Origin: Rhizoclosmatium globosum
Taxonomy: Eukaryota; Chytridiomycota; Chytridiomycetes; Chytridiales; Chytriomycetaceae
Assembly: GCA_002104985.1 (NCBI GenBank)
Contig: MCGO01000091.1
Span: 1 to 64,000 of the forward strand
Length of the DNA: 64,000 nt
Reading direction: 5' to 3'
The position numbers and the translations under genes are program-made. The notes beneath the pieces were generated by a model, which was not told the origin of the DNA, did not search any database, and was given only the letters and a program-made list of their open reading frames with translations. Below are positions 57,851-64,000 of this stretch, piece after piece; the first letter of the stretch is position 1, and every line of letters begins with the position of its first letter.

Positions 57851-60041
57851 ATGACGACACAAGAGGCGTACAACGCGCCGCAAGACCCTTTAATTCTTCT
57901 TCGCCAGATATGGCCCCAAGAAACCCTTACGATGCTTCAAACGCGATTGCTCACTGCGTCAACCCTCCACCTGACCATTCCCATCCCCGCCAGACGCTAA
58001 TCACGGAATTGCCCCACCAAAACTCGTTTATCCTCCTCCAAACCACAAAGAGACTGTTGACGATCGAAACCGCCGTCGCTATGAAAACACGCGTGGAACT
58101 TTGGGTGGAAATGTGAATTTCGATGGAACGAAACGCGAAAAACCAATGATTAGTATGGAGCACTACAAATTGGCGGAAGAAAGTCGACGCTTAAATCAGA
58201 GTAATCCAGAACTAATCTATTTTGGGAGTGCAACCGGATATCAGCAACAACGGGAACGTGAGAGCTTCAGACACAAACCTGGAATCATGAGTGTATTATA
58301 CAGTGACTCGGATTCAAATCTGGAAAGAAAAAGAGTCATCAAGGATGAAATGGGTGAGAGCTAGTTTGTATTGTTTTTTTGTTCGGTCATTGTCTGACCG
58401 CTTTACACTCGACACCGAAAGCCAAATATGAACGGATGCAGACAGAGGAACGCGATAGACGCCTGCAACAAGAACGGCACCAGCAAGTTACTTGGAAATA
58501 TTTCCTCTGTCATCTTCTAATCTCATACTAGTCTCCTCCAAAAGATAATTGGCCCTTCGGAAAACATCTTGGTCACGGTTCAGACCATTTGACGTTCAAC
58601 CACGTCATTCCACTTCGCCAAGAGTATGATTCAATTTATTTCTGCTGATATATTAAAGTTTTATTTCCAAGGAAATTGCCATGCGCGAGCAGGAAAAGAA
58701 GTTGGCTATGGCGTATGCTAAAGAACTTGGTACATTTCAATTATAATTTCCGACAGATTTTTATGATACTAATCAATCAATGAAGACAATCAAATTGAAA
58801 ATGACCGCAAGTACAGAGAACAAATGAAAAAGTCCATGCCTGTTCGAGATGTAAAAAATCTTTTTTAACCTCACAGCTTACATACAACAATAGGATGAAC
58901 AAACATGGATGTTTCATCACAACACATGCCTGGACGTCGCCCGAAAGTCCCCTTTGAGCCTCCTCGTGATTCCGCCACAGATTTGATTAGCCATGTACCT
59001 CATAATCATCAACTTCAAGCGGATAAGTCTCGGAAACTGAGACCTCCTTGCAGAGGAGAGGAAGACGTATTTCCTTCAATCATGGTACACCTTTGTATCC
59101 TTCAAGAGTACAAGCATTAATGCATTTACAGATCAGTACAATAAAAGCCACCCACCCCAACCTGATAGGCCGTTACCTCCTGTAAGTAAATTTTTATGGC
59201 ACATCTGAATAGAAACTAACACATTTGCCTCAAGGTGGAACCGACATCACTTGTCCTTGGAAGCAACAAAGACAGGTAAAATTATGTCCTTGCCATTTTA
59301 TTCAAATGTTCACTCCTCATAATAGGAGAGTTTCATTTCCTGATGAAAAACTCTACCATGAACCTCAATTTGGACGGCGAAAATTCCTCCTAAACTCAAC
59401 AAATGAAGAGCAGAAAATGGCAGAGCACGAAATGAAGCTGATGCGTGATTATCAAGGTATTGGATTTTGTATAAGTTAGGTCTGAAGGTTTTACTTAATG
59501 ATAAAACAGAAAAGGAGCTGCGATTGCGTCGCGAGATGGAGCAGAAGGAACGAGAAGAAGCGTTCTCGCAAGGGAAAGCAGTTGAGTGTCTTTTTTTTTG
59601 CTCATTTTGGCGAAGAAACTCGTTATTAATATCTAGCACAGTTTGCTCACAGTTATCCTTGGAAATGGGGAGACCATGGTGGCCAGAACCCTCACCACAA
59701 AGTGACGGATATTCTTCAACACAAGGTTCGGAAAGCGATCAAAAAGATTTGCTACTAACAGACGAAAAAAAAGGAACCGCTTGATCGCAACAAAGCCTTA
59801 CAATACCAGGCCGACCTGACGCCATGGTCCGTCATAAAAGGGATAATTACCAGAAAGAAAAGCAGCGAGAAGTTGAGCTTTGGAATAGAGTAGGATATTT
59901 CTGGACTCCTTTGTAGAAATACTGAAAATATGAACAGCACAACCAAAACTCGTTTGAAAACGCTTTGGGAAAAAACGCCATCATGGTGGGCCACGTCATC
60001 AAGCACTACATCCAAAAGGACCTGCATTTGGCTCGTTGTAA
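57851..60041 (+). CDS. Coiled-coil protein, possibly ciliary/centrosomal (CSPP1-like)
   Basis: A chain of short exons between about 57851 and 60041 that I can only partly join. Clear coding blocks: LVYPPPNHKETVDDRNRRRY onward to SMEHYKLAEESRRLNQSNPE (57990-58350), KYERMQTEERDRRLQQERHQ (about 58425-58485), DNWPFGKHLGHGSDHLTFNH (about 58545), EIAMREQEKKLAMAYAKEL (58675-58730), ENDRKYREQMKKSMPVRD (58798 on), and KELRLRREMEQKEREEAFSQ (59513 on). The last exon ends PKGPAFGSL at 60041. Heptad-rich Glu/Lys/Arg helices alternate with aromatic-Gly motifs (WPFGKHLGHG, YPWKWGDHGG, RFGKKRHHGG), reminiscent of the PFG-x-GGGAP motifs of CSPP1/CCDC66-type axonemal proteins. That likeness is weak. The start codon is a guess. 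Confidence 0.5.
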
Positions 60042-60179
60042 GCTTAAGTAAGGAGGCTGTATGTGATTGAGTCTTAACATGTTTTTATGTTTTTACGGTT
60101 TTACGGTTTTTTGGAATATGAGTTATTATTATGTGTGATTTAGATTTCCTAACACTAAGCATTATAAAAACACTTTAAT

Positions 60180-63100
60180 ACCGCGTTTGCTTCACTTCTG
60201 CCATTTGTGCTCGAATCGCTGCCTCGTCTTCACTTGCTTGCATTCGCAACAATGCCTCCTCTTCCAAATCTTCATCTTCATCCTCCTCCACTTCATACTC
60301 TTCATACTCCTCTTCTCACTCTCCATCACTTCAATTTGTCCACTCTCATTTGCTGTAATCTCAATTCCTGCCTTCTTTTCCTTCAATTCCTCAACGCCAC
60401 TGCCGACTTCTCCACTCTCCTCTCCTGTTACTTCAACACCACTTTCAATCTTGGCTTGTGTATTCATATCCGAAACAGCTTCGGGCAAATGCGTTCTCCA
60501 CACTTTCCAAAACTCCTGCTCTTCCACTACTCCACTGGTCTCTTTCGTCACTGGAGGAAACACGTGATCCGCAATTTCATTCAACTTGTCATATGAAGAC
60601 TTGTAGTTTTTGGTAAACTCAAGCTTCACTTCTCCACTTGGATCAATGGTGAAAATACGTGACAACGGTATTTCAACTGCACGGTAACTCTGAACATCCG
60701 TGATGCGATTTCCAAAACCTGCATAGAAAGGTGATGCGTTCGGTCCAAATAGACGTTTGATGTCACGCAAACAGCTGATTTTGAATTCTTCTGGTCGCCT
60801 TTGGATTACTTCACGATGGAATGCTGCAAATATCGGTCCGGGACATCACAATCGGTCCTTCTGGAAGTTGGAACTTGCCCTGTTCTACTTTTTTAAGATA
60901 ATCGCGAGTATAGTTCGCTTGCCCAATTGCCCGTGAGGTCAAGTACAGGATTTGGTATCCGTTCTTGTGAATGTTGGTGTACAACGAAGCCACTCCAGAG
61001 TGGGTCCATCTTGTCCAACCATTGTAAACACATGCCCCAGCACGTCAGACCTGTCACGTGTTCAGTATAAACTCCACTTCATCAGAAAAACAAAAGTAAT
61101 AGTTTAAAGGAAACGTACTTTGTGATGGTTCCATCCACGTCTGAAATAACTACACGAGTATCGTGCTCCCACAAAAAATTTTACTCGTGCAAGTTGCAGT
61201 CCTTGTAGTCGACTGGTGACGGTGAAACTGATTGTGTTCACACCTGGCTGAAGGTTCAATCCCTTCAACTGATCACTGCTCATTCGAAGAGACTTGACGT
61301 ATCGAGTTGGGAGCGTGTTTCGCTCGCGTTCTTCATCCAAGCTTTGTTGCGATGCGGCATCTAGTTCGCTTGGTGGCCTACGCTCAATTTCACGCGGGGC
61401 AGGTACAGGTGTCGTTGGAGTTGCGACAGGAGTGCTACGAGAGAACCAACCTCGCATAAAGCCACCGGTACTGCTTGCAGCAGCAGCGGCTGCCGCTTTT
61501 TTTGTTGCTTCCGCAGCAGCTCCAGCTTCGGCAATGACCTTTTCGTTCAAGCCACTTGCTGTAACTAAAGCTCGAACTTGATCTTCTGGAAGTCCCTTCC
61601 CAAACGCAGCAATAGAAGTCAAAACGGGAAGTACGACCGATGGATCGTAATAATGACCTTGTATACGCACAACTAGGTTTGGGTTTGTAAAATGTGTCGA
61701 GAATGTGTCCGAAGTAATTTGATGTTTCGAAAAGAGAGCGTCCGGAGTTTCTTGTGTGGGTGCTGTTGACGTGGTAACAGTTGGAGAGGCAGTTTGGGCA
61801 GGTGTGGTAGGTTGTACGATGGAAGTCGGAAGCGATATTTTAGGAGATACAGGGGAAGTTGGAGGAGCTGCGACAGTGCTTACTATTGGTTGGGTAGTTT
61901 GTGGTTGGGATGCATAGTAAAGTGCCAGCGCAAGAGCAGGTTTTCCGCAGAGACTGAGTTCCATGGGAGGAAGAGCTGATGTGGGTCCAGAAAGAAGGCC
62001 AAGAGGACCGGTGGATACTACATCTGATGCAATAGGAGAGATAGGAGAGGAGGGTGGGACGTATGGAGTTGTCTTAATTTTCAGCCGAATTAGCAAACCA
62101 CCAAGTTAAAAAAAGAGCTACACTCATTCTTGACTCCATATTAGAAATTAGCGAAGGACTACTCGCTCTTAATGAAGGTGGCTTATCAGGGCTAGCCATC
62201 TGATCCGTTAATGAACTCAAGTAGTTGTCCACCTTCTCGTCAATCGTGACAGCTGGACCCATTCCTGCTTGTACAGGGCTGTTCATCAAACACTTTGTTC
62301 TCCACGCAACAAGGCAGTTGTCAAACTGGAAACGATGGTTTCACAGGAATGGGGATTTTTTCGTGTACAAGACCTTCGGCTGGATTTGTTTTTTCCACTT
62401 CATTGTCGTTTACTGCAATCGCAACCGAGTCAGATACGGAGTCAAGAAGATTGGCGGCAGAGACCCCGCATTCGCGCCTCCGTCTCGGATGAGAAGTCAT
62501 TCGATTGTTTTTCGCCATCTTTCTTTTTAGGAAGGCCTCCCCAGTTCCACTGCCAGCCTGGCGATCCGACCGGGTGTGGTTGTGGGTTTGTGGAGTTTGA
62601 GAGATCTTTGGCGTCAGTCGAGTCACTGCGAAGAATTAATTACGCCTGGAGATGAATTAACACTAACTTGATGTTGATAGCCATAACTTGGTCCTCAAGA
62701 GGTTTGTTGGTTAAGGAATCCTTTCTGCAGGTGGTATGGGTGTAGGGCTCTTCCCTCCTACAGAAAAGATGTTAATTAAGTCATCGCTTTATGTTCCAGC
62801 ACGATCGAAAGAGGTTAAGGTCATGATGGCTTCCAGTTTAGTTTCGTCAAACAACACATGGGCTTCAACACCATTTTCAACCAATCCCAACCACTTCCTC
62901 GCTCATAAAAGCTTCCAATATGTTATGCTATGTAATCTAACTGAAAGAGCGGCTACGTACGATCAGGCAGTTCAAATGCATCCACTGGCCCAGCACCCTA
63001 ATCCAGAGCCCGTTAGATCGCCCCACTAATAACAGCAAAGCAAACACACACACCGCCGGAAACGCAGTACTGCCCTTCATAATTGGACTTGTTGCATATT

Positions 63101-63546
63101 CTGAGGGAGCAGGATCGTCTCTGTCCATCTCAACGACAAAGAAGGCTTCTCCGGCCTCGCCAACCTTCATTGGAATATCGATTGGGGCATTGTTGACAGT
63201 GATAAGCACCTAGATTGCGCACGAGACAGGTAGGGGAAATCCAATCCAGAGGGATTGCCGAAGCGATCGCCAGCGCCTCCCTCGCTGCTGCCTCACTTCT
63301 ACTCCAACAAGTCCCGAACAAGTCCCTGCGCTTCAAATTACCTTCTTTTCTGCCGGCCGAATCAACACAAGTTTTCCAAATCGAACGTGGAACGGCGAAC
63401 ACGACAAGTTTCCCTCTTTGTCGCGAACAACCACAATGTCAATTGCCCCAGAGAGCGTTGCAGGATTGATTTCAATGAACGACGTGAGAGTCTGTGATTA
63501 GAAGCTTAATGCACTTGTCGCATAGTTGGTATCGTACCTTCCACAT
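60180..63546 (-). CDS. PAH1: Lipin/Pah1 phosphatidate phosphatase, frame broken in several places
   Basis: Mg-dependent enzyme turning phosphatidate into diacylglycerol at the ER/nuclear membrane. The N-lipin domain is split over exons near 63546-63538 (MWK), 63491-63342 ([39 protein letters not shown]) and 63209 down ([20 protein letters not shown], then AFFVVEMD). [14 protein letters not shown] motif near 62560 is typical of lipins. The C-lipin domain (61750-60400) holds the catalytic DVDGT motif ([12 protein letters not shown], about 61145-61119), [33 protein letters not shown] and [20 protein letters not shown]. The tail is acidic. Single-base frame breaks appear at about 62460-62468, the A6 run 61173-61178, 61001-61017, 60822-60846 and 60300-60323. 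Exons between 62640 and 63100 are unresolved. Confidence 0.85.
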
Positions 63547-64000
63547 GTTTTCTTTGCAACTTTTTCATCCGACTGTGCCGCTCGGAAAATCAACTTGGAA
63601 AGAGGCAGAATTCATTTCGAATTAACATCTTCGAAACAAAGTAGGGATCTGGACGTATATGTTTTTTGCAAGTTGAGGTCTAAGAGATGCCTTGTTGAAT
63701 GTAGCAAAATAAATCAAGAAGATGGGGATAAAATGAGATGCAAAAAAAGGCCGCAATGGCAGAGAATGCAAAGATTAAAGTTTTCAATGCTTGAACTATC
63801 AACTTTAGAGAGCCATTATGACGAATATAGGTTGGAAGGAGCAGAAAGGAAAAAGCAGGAAACGGACTATCTAATTTGTGTAGAATATGCGTTCCATTTA
63901 TGAGAGATGAGATTGTTTGACTGATTTGGCGGGAATTCTATTTTTCCACTTGCTGACGAAAATCTTGGGTTGGATGCCAAATTGAGAAGAATCGAAATAT
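63547..64000. other. Window end, upstream of lipin, no supported gene
   Basis: A plus-strand open frame (63526-63903, 125 codons, Lys/Arg/Glu-rich) overlaps the first lipin exon and has no recognisable domain; I do not call it. The region probably contains lipin 5' leader or promoter sequence. Confidence 0.4.

Noticed and set aside
60819..60850. A 28-nt intron explaining the lipin frame change
   Set aside because: Too short to splice, and the skipped bases encode an MSPDR-like block expected in lipins; base loss fits better.

Overview
The window reads as nuclear DNA of a zoosporic (chytrid-like) fungus. Genes are dense, on both strands, with many short GT-AG introns (about 45-70 nt). Typical fungal housekeeping genes (UTP22/NOL6, KRR1, UTP25, TRM7, PAH1/lipin, RAV1, an OPT transporter, an ABCC transporter) sit beside families more common in flagellated fungi: a TIR-NACHT-WD40 receptor, a BtuF-like/PP-loop fusion, and a possible basal-body coiled-coil protein. 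The organism call is inference from gene content; no rRNA or tRNA gene is visible.

Layout. 0.5-4.9 kb: NOL6/UTP22 (+). 5.2-6.2 kb: TRM7/FTSJ1 (-). 6.5-6.9 kb: a doubtful small gene (-). 7.3-21.2 kb: a TIR-NACHT-WD40 gene (+) split by a complete 9,082-bp Ty3/Gypsy-type LTR retrotransposon (8956-18037, element sense on -). 22.8-30.9 kb: RAV1/DMXL2-like gene (-). 32.2-34.4 kb: BtuF-like/cysteine module/DPH6-like fusion (-). 34.5-36.6 kb: phenylalanyl-tRNA synthetase alpha (-). 37.1-41.4 kb: ABCC transporter (+). 41.4-42.2 kb: zinc-finger gene (-). 42.6-45.1 kb: oligopeptide transporter (+). 45.3-46.9 kb KRR1 (-) and 47.0-49.4 kb UTP25 (+), head to head. 49.9-51.9 kb: surface glycoprotein candidate (+). 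52.0-53.7 kb: seven-helix receptor (-). 53.7-54.5 kb: IAH1-like GDSL esterase (-). 54.7-55.6 kb: a decayed relative of the seven-helix gene (+). 55.7-56.2 kb: second zinc-finger gene (-). 56.4-57.6 kb: Qc-SNARE (-). 57.9-60.0 kb: coiled-coil gene (+). 60.2-63.5 kb: lipin (-).

The strongest novelty candidate is the retrotransposon. Its Pol polyprotein starts with an APE/exonuclease III-type endonuclease domain, normally a feature of LINE-like elements, followed by Ty3/Gypsy reverse transcriptase, RNase H and a DDE integrase. The two 325-bp LTRs look identical. The insertion has a GGGG target duplication and falls in a coding exon between the Walker A and Walker B parts of the NACHT ATPase; with the element and one duplication removed, the host reading frame closes exactly. 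The host gene is itself notable: an N-myristoylation signal, probable ubiquitin-like folds, a TIR domain keeping its key glutamate, a NACHT and twelve near-identical 42-residue WD40 repeats.

Three genes serve the small-subunit processome (UTP22, KRR1, UTP25), and two of them share a 52-bp intergenic region. Several conserved genes (NOL6, lipin, the TIR gene) show single-base frame breaks, while neighbours with kilobases of open frame show none. Patchy consensus errors or gene decay could both explain this.
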